Source: DATIRA01 sp963766505 (GTDB lineage Bacteria; Pseudomonadota; Gammaproteobacteria; Steroidobacterales; Steroidobacteraceae). From it: 64,000 nucleotides of DNA. Positions 24,565 through 33,121 of the stretch are shown here, piece after piece. Both the position numbers and the translations under genes were made by a program. Positions within the stretch are counted from its first letter, which is position 1, and every line of letters starts with the position of its first letter. The stretch covers positions 1,178,001 to 1,242,000 of the forward strand of contig CAVYAL010000005.1 of the NCBI GenBank assembly GCA_963766505.1, in the 5' to 3' direction. A model generated the notes under the pieces. The model had not been told where the DNA came from and searched no databases. It worked only from the letters and a program-made list of their open reading frames with translations.

Positions 24565-25808
24565 CAGGCTCCCTCCTTCAGCAGCGTGCGCTGCAGGATC
24601 GGCATGTCCTTGTCCCCCCGCCCCGACAGGCCGATCAGGATGCTGCTGCCGGGGTGGTTCCTCGCGAATGCCTTAGCGCCGGCGAAGGCATGGGCGCTCT
24701 CGACCGCCGGCAGGATGCCCTCGGCCTCGCAGCACTCCGACAGCGCCGCGAGCGCATCGTCGTCGACGACCGCCTCGTACTGGACTCGCCCGATGCTCAT
24801 CAGCAGCGCATGCTCCGGGCCGACGCCCGGGTAATCGAGTCCCGCCGACACGGAATGTGTCTCGCGCACCTGCCCGTGCTCGTCCTGCAGCAGCAACGAA
24901 TAGCAGCCTTGCAGCACGCCGGGCGTGCCGAGCGCCAGCGAGGCCGCGTTCTGGCCGAGCCCGGTGCCGGTGCCGCCGGCCTCGAGCCCGAGCAGCCGAA
25001 CCTCGAGGTCCCTGAGAAACGGGTGAAACAGCCCGATTGCGTTCGAGCCGCCGCCCACGCAGGCGATCGCCACGTCCGGCAGGCGCCCCGTCGCTTCGAG
25101 CATCTGCGCGCGGGCCTCTACGCCGATCACCGACTGGAACTCCCGCACCAGGTACGGGTAGGGATGCGGCCCGACCGCGGAACCAAGCAGGTAATAGGTG
25201 CCATCGGGGTCCGACACCCAGTCGCGCAGCGCCTCGTCGATCGCGGCCCGTAGCGTCTGGTCGCCGCTTCTGACCGGTACGACCTCGGCTCCGAGCAGCC
25301 GCATCCGGCCGACGTTCGGCGCCTGGCGCTCGACGTCCACGGCGCCCATGTACACGACGCAGGGCATCCCGAGACGCGCGCAGGCGGCAGCCGAGGCTAC
25401 GCCATGCTGCCCGGCGCCGGTCTCCGCGACGATGCGTCTCGCGCCGAGCCGCTTCGCGAGCAGCGCCTGGCCGATCGCGTTGTTGATCTTGTGGGCCCCG
25501 GTATGCGCGAGGTCCTCGCGCTTCAGCCAGATCTCCGCACCCCAACGCCGCGACAGCTCACGTGCCCGGGACAAAGGCGTCGGGCGCCCCACCCAGGTCC
25601 GGAGTTCCGACTCGAGCTCGGCGCGAAAGCCCGGCTCATGCAGGATCGAACGCACTCCGGCGTCGAGCCGGTCCAGGGCCGGCACCAGCGTCTCCGGCAC
25701 GTAGCGGCCGCCAAAGGGGCCGAAGCGCCCGCGCGCGTCCGGGAAGGCCCCGCGCAACGTGGCCGCCAGCAGCGCATCGCGGTCGATCTCGAGCACATTC
25801 GCCTTCAT
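24564..25808 (-). CDS. trpB: Tryptophan synthase beta subunit
   Basis: PLP enzyme that joins indole and serine to form tryptophan. PLP Lys lies in LAHTGAHKINNAIGQALLAKR. Other signatures: FGPFGGRYVPETLVPAL, AETGAGQHGVASA, VGGGSNAIGLFHPF (phosphate loop) and the C-terminal GLSGRGDKDMPIL. 414 aa is typical. It overlaps trpF by 4 bases upstream and trpA by 1 base downstream. Confidence 0.97.
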   Translation of the reverse strand: MKANVLEIDRDALLAATLRGAFPDARGRFGPFGGRYVPETLVPALDRLDAGVRSILHEPGFRAELESELRTWVGRPTPLSRARELSRRWGAEIWLKREDLAHTGAHKINNAIGQALLAKRLGARRIVAETGAGQHGVASAAACARLGMPCVVYMGAVDVERQAPNVGRMRLLGAEVVPVRSGDQTLRAAIDEALRDWVSDPDGTYYLLGSAVGPHPYPYLVREFQSVIGVEARAQMLEATGRLPDVAIACVGGGSNAIGLFHPFLRDLEVRLLGLEAGGTGTGLGQNAASLALGTPGVLQGCYSLLLQDEHGQVRETHSVSAGLDYPGVGPEHALLMSIGRVQYEAVVDDDALAALSECCEAEGILPAVESAHAFAGAKAFARNHPGSSILIGLSGRGDKDMPILQRTLLKEGA

Positions 25809-26428
25809 CTGCCTGCCTTCTCCCGCGCGGCCTGGACACTCGCCAGCCGCGCCGTTTCGATGAATTCCCTTATCAGGCCGGGGTCCTTCACACCGCGGCG
25901 CAACTCCACGCCTGAGCTGACGTCCACGCCGAACGGGCGCACCCGGCGCACGGCCTCACCGACGTTCGAAGCGCTGAGGCCACCGGCCAGCACGAGTTCT
26001 GTCTCGCTTGCGAGCCCGGCCGCTGACTCCCAGTCGGCCGGCTCGCCCATTCCGCTTCGGGCGCTTTCGACCAGCACGCGCGCCGGCAGCGGCTGCGGCC
26101 ATGGAGCTCCGCTGCGCAGCACCGGAAGCACCTGCTGCTGCGCGGGCAGCGTGAGCGCGCGCAGGTCCGCGTGATCCGCCTGTATCCAGTCCGGCCGCAA
26201 TCGCTCGATCACCGCATCCACGAGCGCCTGCGCCGGATGCAGAAAGACGGCGACCCGATCGACGCCCGCCGGCACCGGGGCCTGCAGCGCTGCAGCGGCC
26301 TCGAGCGACAGATTTCGCGGTGAAGCCTCGTAAAAGACGAAGCCGACCGCCTGGGCGCCCGCCTCGCTCGCAGCCTCGATGGCCTGGACCGTCATCATGC
26401 CGCAGATCTTGATCCACAGTGGCGACAT
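25805..26428 (-). CDS. trpF: Phosphoribosylanthranilate isomerase
   Basis: Amadori rearrangement of PRA to CdRP in tryptophan synthesis. (beta-alpha)8 barrel of 207 aa; IKICGMMTVQAIEAA has the catalytic Cys, VLAGGLSASNVGEAVRRV and FGVDVSSGVELRRGVKD have the phosphate site and catalytic Asp. It overlaps trpB by 4 bases and starts 4 bases after trpC. Confidence 0.95.
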   Translation of the reverse strand: MSPLWIKICGMMTVQAIEAASEAGAQAVGFVFYEASPRNLSLEAAAALQAPVPAGVDRVAVFLHPAQALVDAVIERLRPDWIQADHADLRALTLPAQQQVLPVLRSGAPWPQPLPARVLVESARSGMGEPADWESAAGLASETELVLAGGLSASNVGEAVRRVRPFGVDVSSGVELRRGVKDPGLIREFIETARLASVQAAREKAGR

Positions 26429-26432
26429 CAGC

Positions 26433-27260
26433 TCAAGGCTTCAGCGCGGCGCGACCCGCGGCCAGCAGCTCGCGGACGCCGCGCTCCGGGTCGTGGCTCT
26501 GCATCAGGCTCGTGCCCACCAGCGCGAGCCGGTAGCCGAGCCGGGACACGCTGGCTGCCTGCTGCGGCGACTGGACGCCGCTCTCGGCCACCGGGAGCCA
26601 CTCCGGCGGCAGCTGCGAGCGCAGCGCGAGGAAGCGTCCGGGATCGATCCGCAGGCTCTCGAGATCCCGGCAGTTGAGTCCCATCAGGACCTGCTCCGCG
26701 CGGCCCACGCGCTTCGCGGCGAGTTCGCGCGCAAGCTCCAGGTCCTCGGCATCGAAGGCCTCGAGCAGCACGAAGAGACCATGCTCGGATGCGCAGTCGA
26801 GCATCTCCTCGAGCTGCCCGCGACTGAGCAGCTTGACGATCAGCAGCGCGCCGGAGGCGCCCCAGGCACGCGCCTCGAGCAGCTGGTAGGGATCGACCAG
26901 GAAATCCTTTCGCATTACCGGCACGCCGTAGCGCTGCAGCGTGTCCGTGGCCAGCTTAAGGTGCTCGAGATCACCGTCGAAGCGCGTCGGTTCGGTCAGC
27001 ACCGAGACGACCGCGGCGCCGCCCTCGGCATACGCCTCGAGTCGCCTGACGGGATCGATGGTCTCGGCAGAAAGGTCGCCGAGTGAGGGCGAACGCAGCT
27101 TCAGCTCCGCGATCAGGTCGAAGCCATGCTCGCTTAGCCTGAGCGGCGGGGGCGGCGGCTCGGCGAGCGCCGCAGCACGCAGCGCGGCCAGCGGTACGCG
27201 CTCGCGGGCCTGCTCGACCCTGTCGAGACTCGTACGTTGCATTTCGGAGAGGAGGCCCAT
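26433..27260 (-). CDS. trpC: Indole-3-glycerol-phosphate synthase
   Basis: Converts CdRP to indole-3-glycerol phosphate. Family motifs: LIAELKLRSPSLGDL (catalytic Glu/Lys), VSVLTEPTRFDGDLEHL, MRKDFLVDPYQLLEARAWG, LMGLNCRDLESLRID and VAESGVQSPQQ. 275 aa. It is separated from trpD by a 148-base heptad-repeat module; the second arm ends about 10 bases before its ATG, so its translation start lies close to a potential RNA hairpin. Confidence 0.95.
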   Translation of the reverse strand: MGLLSEMQRTSLDRVEQARERVPLAALRAAALAEPPPPPLRLSEHGFDLIAELKLRSPSLGDLSAETIDPVRRLEAYAEGGAAVVSVLTEPTRFDGDLEHLKLATDTLQRYGVPVMRKDFLVDPYQLLEARAWGASGALLIVKLLSRGQLEEMLDCASEHGLFVLLEAFDAEDLELARELAAKRVGRAEQVLMGLNCRDLESLRIDPGRFLALRSQLPPEWLPVAESGVQSPQQAASVSRLGYRLALVGTSLMQSHDPERGVRELLAAGRAALKP

Positions 27261-27271
27261 TGGGAGCGGAG

Positions 27272-27420
27272 AGGGGTTAGGGGATAGGGGTTAGGGGATA
27301 GACGCGGAGGCTGCAATAGTCCCGTCGAGAGTGAATTCGCTTACGCAGGATTGCGCAGAGTACCGCGTCAGGTAATGCATTCTTTCACCATCCCCTGGTC
27401 CCTACCCCCTATCCCCTTCC
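27272..27420 (-). repeat. Inverted heptad-repeat module between trpD and trpC
   Basis: Plus-strand view: (A/T)TAGGGG heptads at 27274-27301, a spacer of about 90 bases, and CCCCTA/CCCCTATCCCC at 27391-27420. On the coding strand the first array begins inside trpD, encoding its last residues (FGRG) and its TAG stop; the second arm precedes the trpC ATG. The spacer shows no similarity to the other two modules. Confidence 0.75.
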
Positions 27421-28431
27421 GAATTCCCTCAGCCTCTCCAGCATGCGCACCGCATCGCCGTTCTCGATCGCCGCCTGCGATTTCGCCACGCCGGCAGCCG
27501 TGGTCGCCACGGCACCGACCAGCTCCAGCGCGAGCGCCGCGTTGAGGACCACCGCGTCGCGGTGCGGCCCGCGGTCGCGCCCCTCGAACACTGCGCGCAG
27601 TGCGGCGGCATTGTGGGCAGCATCGCCGCCAGCGAGTTCGGACGCGCTGCAGCGATTCATGCCCAGCTCGCGTGCGTCGCGCAGGCTGTGCTCGACCTGC
27701 CCGGGCCGAACGTCGTAAAGCTCGAAGGGTCCCACCGGCGTCGCCTCGTCCCAGCCCGGATCGCCATGAATCACGAACGCGCGCTGGATCGGCATACCGG
27801 CCAATGTCTCTGCCATCAGCTTCGCCGCCTCGGAACTGTAGGCGCCGATCAGGCTGAACGGCGGTTCTGCCGGGTTCGTCAGCGGTCCGAGCATGTTGAA
27901 TACCGTGCGCACGCCCAGCGCCCGGCGCACCGGCGCGACGTTCTTCATCGCCGGGTGGTAGTGCGGCGCGAACAGGAAAGTGAAGCCGGTGGCCGCGAGG
28001 CAGTCGCCCGCACGCGCTTCCTCGAGTGGCAGCGGAAGCCCCAGGCACTCGAGCAGGTCCGCGCTGCCCGAGCGACTCGATACCGAGCGGTTGCCGTGCT
28101 TGACCACCCTGACGCCCATGGCAGCCACCAGCAGTGCGGCCGCGGTGGAGAGGTTGAAGCTACCCGAGCCATCCCCGCCGGTGCCCACGACGTCCACGGC
28201 CGGCGGGCCGGCCGGAAGCCGTGGCTTTCTCGCGAGACCGCGCATCGCACGCGCGAAGCCGCGCAGCTCCGCGGGCGCGATGCCCTTGGAGCGTAGCGCC
28301 GCAAGCAGCGCACCGGCCATCGCCGGCTCCAGCGAGGCGTCTGTCAGTGCGACCAGCAGCTCAGCCGCCTCCTGCTCGCCGAGGTCCTCGCGGCAGAGCA
28401 GGCGCTCGAGCGTGCCCGGCAGTGCTGTCAC
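27409..28431 (-). CDS. trpD: Anthranilate phosphoribosyltransferase
   Basis: Transfers phosphoribose from PRPP to anthranilate. PRPP motifs: VDVVGTGGDGSGSFNLSTAAALL, KHGNRSVSSRSGSADLLECLG, and FLFAPHYHPAMKNVAPVRRALGVRT. FNMLGPLTNPA and EATPVGPFELYDV are also conserved. 340 aa is normal. It overlaps trpG by 4 bases. The C-terminal FGRG and stop lie in the heptad repeat. Confidence 0.96.
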   Translation of the reverse strand: MTALPGTLERLLCREDLGEQEAAELLVALTDASLEPAMAGALLAALRSKGIAPAELRGFARAMRGLARKPRLPAGPPAVDVVGTGGDGSGSFNLSTAAALLVAAMGVRVVKHGNRSVSSRSGSADLLECLGLPLPLEEARAGDCLAATGFTFLFAPHYHPAMKNVAPVRRALGVRTVFNMLGPLTNPAEPPFSLIGAYSSEAAKLMAETLAGMPIQRAFVIHGDPGWDEATPVGPFELYDVRPGQVEHSLRDARELGMNRCSASELAGGDAAHNAAALRAVFEGRDRGPHRDAVVLNAALALELVGAVATTAAGVAKSQAAIENGDAVRMLERLREFGRG

Positions 28432-29039
28432 GTGCTCGCTCCCGTGTCGCGGCGACCGGCGTCGAACCGCAGGAAGTTCTCCATCAGCCGCGGCCCGTCA
28501 GGCGTCAGGATGCTCTCCGGGTGAAACTGCACGCCCTCGACGACCAGTTCCCGGTGCCGCACGCCCATGATTTCGCCACGGTCCGTGAGCGCCGAGATCT
28601 CCAGCACGTCCGGCAGCGATTCACGGCGCGCGATCAACGAGTGGTAGCGGCCGGCCTCGAAGGGCTCGGGCAGCCCTGCGAACACGCCCCGGTCGTCGTG
28701 GCGGACCATGGAGACCTTGCCGTGCATCAACCGGTCGGCCCGGACGATCTCCCCGCCGAACACCTCTACGAGCGACTGGTGTCCGAGGCAGACCCCGAGC
28801 ACCGGGATCGTGCCCGCGAAGGCCCTGACCATGTCCATCGAGACACCCGCGTCCTGCGGCGTACCCGGTCCCGGCGAGATGCACAGGTGCGTCGGGTCGA
28901 GAGCCATCGCCTGCTCGACCGTGATCGCGTCGTTGCGGTGCACCAGCACGTCGGCGCCGAGCACCAGGAAGGCCTGTACCAGGTTGTAGGTGAAGCTGTC
29001 GTAGTTGTCGATCAGCAGCAGGCGGGGCGTGCTCATCAC
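28428..29039 (-). CDS. trpG: Anthranilate synthase glutamine amidotransferase component
   Basis: Class-I glutaminase that feeds ammonia to TrpE (203 aa). LLIDNYDSFTYNLVQ is the N-terminal signature, CISPGPGTPQDAG the oxyanion region, GVCLGHQSLVEVFGG has the catalytic Cys, and VEGVQFHPESILTP has the catalytic His and Glu. It overlaps both trpE and trpD by 4 bases, indicating translational coupling. Confidence 0.96.
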   Translation of the reverse strand: MMSTPRLLLIDNYDSFTYNLVQAFLVLGADVLVHRNDAITVEQAMALDPTHLCISPGPGTPQDAGVSMDMVRAFAGTIPVLGVCLGHQSLVEVFGGEIVRADRLMHGKVSMVRHDDRGVFAGLPEPFEAGRYHSLIARRESLPDVLEISALTDRGEIMGVRHRELVVEGVQFHPESILTPDGPRLMENFLRFDAGRRDTGAST

Positions 29040-30424
29040 AGGCCCTCCCGCGCGATCTCCATCGCGCGCCGCAGCACCGCACTCTTCGCCAGCACCTCGC
29101 GGTACTCGTTCTGCGGAATGCTGTCCGCGACGATCCCGGCGCCGGCCTGGAAACTGTAGCTTTCGCCGTCGAAGACCAGCGTGCGAATCGCGATGGCCTG
29201 GTCCATGTCGCCACCATGGCCGAAGTAGCCCACGGTTCCGCCGTAGAATCCGCGTCGTACCGGCTCGAGCTCGTCGATGATCTGCATCGCGCGCACCTTC
29301 GGGGCGCCGACCAGCGTTCCTGCCGGGAAGGCCGCGGCGAACAGATCGAACGCGTCCTTGCCATGGGCCAGCCGTCCCTTGACGCCGCTCACGATGTGCA
29401 TCACGTGACTGTAGCGCTCGATCGAGCGGTAGGGCTCGACCCGCACCGAGCCCGCAGCAGCGACCCGGCCGAGGTCGTTGCGCGCGAGATCCACCAGCAT
29501 CACGTGCTCCGAGTTCTCCTTCGGGTCCGCGAGCAGTTCCTCCGCCAGCGCGAGATCCTGCTCCGGATCCGTGCCTCGGGGGCGCGTACCGGCGATGGGG
29601 CGCATCTGCGCCTCGCCGCCCTGAAGCTTCACCAGCGCCTCGGGCGAGGACCCCACCACGACCCGCCGGCCGAGTTCGCAGTAGTACATGTAGGGCGAGG
29701 GATTCAACAGGCGCAGCGCGCGATACACCTCGAAGGGATCGAGGTCGCAGCGACCCGCGAAATTAACCGACAGCACGAGCTGGTAGACGTCGCCGGAAGC
29801 GATGTATTCCTTGCTGCGCGCGACGCGTTCGAGGAACTCGGCCTCGGTGAGGCTGGGTTCGGGCTCGCCGAAGCTCGCGGCCCAGGCGGGCCCGGGCAGG
29901 CCGCCCCTGAGGGCACGGATCACTTCCCGCCGCAGGCTCTGGCGCTCGTGTTCGTTGCCGGCGTGCAGCAGCGCTGCGCGGCGCGTAAGGTGATCGAAGA
30001 CCAGCAGCGAGCGCGGCGCAAGGTAATGCGCGTCCGGGCAGTCGTCCACGCGGCGAGCCAGCGACGGCAGTCGCTCGAAGTAGCGGACGAGGTCGTAGCT
30101 CGCCACGCCGACCAGCCCGCCGAGCAGCGGGAACCCCCCACGGTCCGGAGTCGGCCGCGGCGCCGCCGCCAGCGCGCGTCGCAACGCGGCCAGCAGCTCC
30201 TGCTGGTCCGCAGGACGGGGCAGCCGCTGCTCGCCTAGGGACAGGCCTTCCGAGTCGAGCCGGAACTCGAGGCAGTCGCCGAAACCGATGAAGGAGTAGC
30301 GCGCGAGGCGCTCGCCGCCCTCGACGCTCTCGAGCAGGAACCGCGGCCGGAAAGGCTTCAGCTTCAGGTAGGCCGACACCGGGGTGTCGAGGTCGGCGGC
30401 AATGTCGAACAGGCCTGCGGTCAC
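29036..30424 (-). CDS. trpE: Anthranilate synthase component I
   Basis: Chorismate to anthranilate, with TrpG. 462 aa. The N-terminal half carries the LLESVEGGERLARYSFIG segment that binds feedback tryptophan. The catalytic half has VYQLVLSVNFAG, PSPYMYYCELG, RPIAGTRPRGTDPEQDL, SEHVMLVDLARNDLGRV, FPAGTLVGAPKVRAMQIID and IRTLVFDGESYSFQAGAGIV. First structural gene of the operon, behind the trpL attenuator. Confidence 0.96.
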   Translation of the reverse strand: MTAGLFDIAADLDTPVSAYLKLKPFRPRFLLESVEGGERLARYSFIGFGDCLEFRLDSEGLSLGEQRLPRPADQQELLAALRRALAAAPRPTPDRGGFPLLGGLVGVASYDLVRYFERLPSLARRVDDCPDAHYLAPRSLLVFDHLTRRAALLHAGNEHERQSLRREVIRALRGGLPGPAWAASFGEPEPSLTEAEFLERVARSKEYIASGDVYQLVLSVNFAGRCDLDPFEVYRALRLLNPSPYMYYCELGRRVVVGSSPEALVKLQGGEAQMRPIAGTRPRGTDPEQDLALAEELLADPKENSEHVMLVDLARNDLGRVAAAGSVRVEPYRSIERYSHVMHIVSGVKGRLAHGKDAFDLFAAAFPAGTLVGAPKVRAMQIIDELEPVRRGFYGGTVGYFGHGGDMDQAIAIRTLVFDGESYSFQAGAGIVADSIPQNEYREVLAKSAVLRRAMEIAREGL

Positions 30425-30463
30425 ATCGGTTCCTCAGACTGCGAGGACCCGGGGACGCGCAAC

Positions 30464-30500
30464 AAAAAACCCATCCCCGGAGGTTTGCGGAGATGGGTCC
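30464..30500 (-). terminator. trp operon attenuator (terminator and antiterminator)
   Basis: On the minus strand ACCCATC (30492-30498) pairs with GATGGGT (30469-30475) and is followed by a run of T, forming an intrinsic terminator 40 bases before trpE. An upstream leader segment, GGAGAGGGGCC just after the trpL stop, can pair with GGACCCATCTCC in the terminator's 5' arm (antiterminator). The same GGGGC can instead pair with GCCCC beside the Trp codons. This is the classic three-way attenuator design. Confidence 0.82.
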
Positions 30501-30544
30501 CAAGAATCCTGCGAAACGAGACGTACGCGGGCGGCCCCTCTCCT

Positions 30545-30601
30545 TCAGGAGTGGCGCCACCACCAGGGGCGATCCGTCGAGCGTTCCGGGAATGCGTTCA
30601 T
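30545..30601 (-). CDS. trpL: trp operon leader peptide
   Basis: 18-codon reading frame MNAFPERSTDRPWWWRHS with three consecutive Trp codons (TGG TGG TGG) followed shortly by TGA. It lies 120 bases upstream of trpE, just before the attenuator hairpins. Ribosome stalling at the Trp codons when charged tRNA-Trp is scarce would favour the antiterminator. The ATG sits only about 4 bases downstream of the predicted transcription start, so it may be translated as a leaderless or near-leaderless message, or the real promoter lies further upstream. Confidence 0.85.
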   Translation of the reverse strand: MNAFPERSTDRPWWWRHS

Positions 30602-30611
30602 CTCGCACCGC

Positions 30612-30640
30612 AGTATCCACGGGCGATTGATGAGCGTCAA
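30612..30640 (-). promoter_or_regulatory. Putative trp operon promoter
   Basis: Minus-strand TTGACG (30635-30640), 17-bp spacer, GATACT (30612-30617): 5/6 and 4/6 matches to the sigma-70 consensus. The predicted start is near 30605, directly at the trpL ATG (30601). No TrpR-like palindrome was seen. Confidence 0.5.
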
Positions 30641-30722
30641 CAGGCTGCGCCGGCACGATCCGGGACCGCCTACAATCGCGTCCTGCCAGTCAACCGGATG
30701 GATACCAGTGCACCCTCTCTCA

Positions 30723-32081
30723 ATGGGCGGCGTACGCCCGGAGCGGATCGCCGGGCTCTTCGAAGCCGAGCGCGCCGAGTACGTCCAGAAGCACCCGCGC
30801 TCGCTGCAACTGGCGGGTCGTGGCATCGCGGGCTTCTATGCCGGCGTGCCGATGCACTGGATGCTCGACTGGTCGATGCCATATCCGTTCCTGGTCGAAG
30901 AGGCACGGGGCTCGGTGCTGCGTGACGTCGATGGCAACGAGTACGCCGATTTCTGCCTGGGCGACACGGGCTCGATGTTCGGCCACTCGCCGCAGCCCGT
31001 CGTCCGTGCGATCCGGCGTCAGGCAGATCGCGGGCTCACCTACATGCTGCCGACCGAGGACGCGATCGCGGTCGGGCGCCTGCTGCAGCAACGCTTCGGG
31101 CTGCCGCACTGGCAGGTGGCGACGACGGCCACCGATGCCAACCGCTTTCGCGCTGCGCGTTGCCCGAGCGGTGACCGGCGATCGAAGATCCTCGTCTTCA
31201 ACGGCTGCTACCACGGGACCGTCGACGAGACCTTCGTCCGGCTCGTGGACGGACGCCCGGCGAACCGCCCGGGCCTGCTCGGCCAGGCCGCCGACCTGAC
31301 CTCGCTCGCCCGCGTGGTGGAATTCAACGACCTCGCGGCGCTCGAGCGCGAGCTCGCAGACCGGGACGTCGCCTGCGTCATCGCCGAGCCCGTGATGACC
31401 AACTCCTGCATGGTGCTGCCGGAACCGGGATTCCACGAGGGTCTGCGGCGACTGACCCGCTCCGCCGGCACGCTGCTGCTGATCGACGAGACGCATACCA
31501 TCTCGAGCGGGCCCGGCGGCTACACGCGCGCGCATGGACTCGAGCCGGACCTGCTCGTGGTCGGCAAGCCGATCGCCGGCGGGGTCCCGGCCAGCGTATG
31601 GGGCTTCACCGAGGACGTCGCGCGTGCACTCACCGAAGCACGCGCGCAGCTGCCGCCCGGTCACTCCGGGATCGGCACGACGCTCTCGGCGAACGCGCTG
31701 TCGCTGGCCGCGATGCGCGCGACGCTCGAGCAGGTGATGACGCCCGAAGCCTACGCTCACATGGACCGGCTGGCCGCGACGCTGGCCGGCGGACTCGAGG
31801 ACGTGGTGCGGGACTTCCGCCTGCCCTGGCACGTCGTACGGGTGGGCGCCCGGGTCGAGTTCATCTGCGCGCCGGGGCCGCTTCGCAACGGCTCCGAGGC
31901 CGAGGCCGCGCATGCGCCGGCGCTCGAGCGCGCCATTCACCTCGCGCTGCTGAACCGCGGCTGCCTGATCGCGCCGTTCCACAACATGATGCTGGTGGCA
32001 CCGTCCACTACGCAGTTGCAGGTGGAGGCGCTGCGCAAGGCGTTCGAGAAGGTGGCGTCACGACTTGCGGGCGACACCTGA
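30723..32081 (+). CDS. Class-III (HemL-like) PLP-dependent aminotransferase
   Basis: 452 aa from the ATG at 30723 (a GTG at 30708 is possible). Resembles glutamate-1-semialdehyde aminomutase: GSVLRDVDGNEYADFCLGD, FGHSPQPVVRAI, ILVFNGCYHGTVDETF, LLLIDETHTISSGPGG and the PLP lysine in LLVVGKPIAGGVPASVWGF. It is unlikely to be HemL itself, which has a different length and surroundings. Between Phe at 31146 and Lys at 31185 the frame reads RAARCPSGDRRS. Dropping one C at 31149 and adding one base near 31184 instead yields ALRVARAVTGDR, the family's expected helix, so a compensating pair of single-base indels is likely. Substrate unknown. Divergent from the trp operon. Confidence 0.85.
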   Translation: MGGVRPERIAGLFEAERAEYVQKHPRSLQLAGRGIAGFYAGVPMHWMLDWSMPYPFLVEEARGSVLRDVDGNEYADFCLGDTGSMFGHSPQPVVRAIRRQADRGLTYMLPTEDAIAVGRLLQQRFGLPHWQVATTATDANRFRAARCPSGDRRSKILVFNGCYHGTVDETFVRLVDGRPANRPGLLGQAADLTSLARVVEFNDLAALERELADRDVACVIAEPVMTNSCMVLPEPGFHEGLRRLTRSAGTLLLIDETHTISSGPGGYTRAHGLEPDLLVVGKPIAGGVPASVWGFTEDVARALTEARAQLPPGHSGIGTTLSANALSLAAMRATLEQVMTPEAYAHMDRLAATLAGGLEDVVRDFRLPWHVVRVGARVEFICAPGPLRNGSEAEAAHAPALERAIHLALLNRGCLIAPFHNMMLVAPSTTQLQVEALRKAFEKVASRLAGDT

Positions 32082-32084
32082 CCT

Positions 32085-33113
32085 TCAGGGATCCTCGACC
32101 AGGTATCCGCTGGCTCGCAGCTGTCCGACCCATCCGTCAGGATCCAGGATCTGCCCGATCCGCAGCACCGCCACCGTCGAGGCGTTCCGGGTGAGCGCAT
32201 CCTCCGCGGCTGCCACCCACTGCGCTCCGAGGCGCTCGGGCCAGTCCGTGTAGCCCCGGTCCTGCATCACCTGGGCATTCATCACCGCTTCGATGCAGGC
32301 GCTCGCGTTGTCCACGTGCGTCAGCTCCCGCAGCCGGGCAACGTCGCCGGTCGCCCAGGCATTGGCGCGCAGGCGCATCAGGTCGAGGTCGGATTCCAGG
32401 CGCTCGATCGTCTTTGCGAAGCACTCGAGGTCGTCGAGCGGCGCCTGCTTGAAGTCCTTGATCACCTCTCGAGGCTTCTCGAGCTTCACTTCGAGCTCCG
32501 GAGTGGTCACCTCGACCTTCGCCTTGCGGGCGAGCTTCTTCACGGCCGGCCAGACCGTCCCGTCCGGATCGAGTCCCGATGCGCGCAGCGCACTGTCGTA
32601 GAGTTCCGCAGCCGCGAAGATGGGCCGCCACGTCTCGACGTCGTCGTCCCGGCCGATGTATTGCTCCTTAAGCGGTCGCCAGCGCGCGTACAGTTCGGCG
32701 GGGATCACCTCCTGCAGTCGCTCGCCACCCGGGTTCTTGCGCACGCCGACCAGGGACGGCAGCAGCGCGAGCCCGCCGAGCGGACCGACTTTCGCGTTCA
32801 TCGCGGGCGGTGCGATCAGCTGCTGCGACTGGGCGAGCCTGGCCTCGAGCTCGGCCGACCGCCAGCGCATCTTCTTCGGCAGCGGTCCGTGCGTGCCGAG
32901 CACCCACAGTACATGGCCTTCGCTGTCCGACGGCCGCGTCACTTTCCACAGGCCCGGGCCGGGCTGCTCGCCGGTCACGAGGATTTCCTCGATCGGCGCA
33001 CCGGCTACTTCGTCGGCCGGTTCTGCGGCCCGCGCGGCCGGATCGCCTGCAACGAGGCCCAGGCCGAGCAGGAAACCCGCCAGCGCCCGGCGCAGCGAAG
33101 TGCCCGAATTCAT
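32085..33113 (-). CDS. TraB/GumN family protein
   Basis: 342 aa from the ATG at 33113, which gives a signal peptide (MNSGTSLRRALAGFLLGLGL, Ala-rich to about ARAAEP). Typical TraB/GumN features: GLWKVTRPSDSEGHVLWVLGTHGPLP near the N-terminus and a C-terminal VAVLRIGQILDPDGWVGQLRASGYLVEDP. Members resemble TIKI-type metalloproteases, but the GxxH motif here is GTHG and the second conserved region (NASTVAVLRIG) is weak, so activity is doubtful. Its stop lies 3 bases from the convergent aminotransferase stop. Confidence 0.85.
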   Translation of the reverse strand: MNSGTSLRRALAGFLLGLGLVAGDPAARAAEPADEVAGAPIEEILVTGEQPGPGLWKVTRPSDSEGHVLWVLGTHGPLPKKMRWRSAELEARLAQSQQLIAPPAMNAKVGPLGGLALLPSLVGVRKNPGGERLQEVIPAELYARWRPLKEQYIGRDDDVETWRPIFAAAELYDSALRASGLDPDGTVWPAVKKLARKAKVEVTTPELEVKLEKPREVIKDFKQAPLDDLECFAKTIERLESDLDLMRLRANAWATGDVARLRELTHVDNASACIEAVMNAQVMQDRGYTDWPERLGAQWVAAAEDALTRNASTVAVLRIGQILDPDGWVGQLRASGYLVEDP

Positions 33114-33121
33114 TGCAGCAG

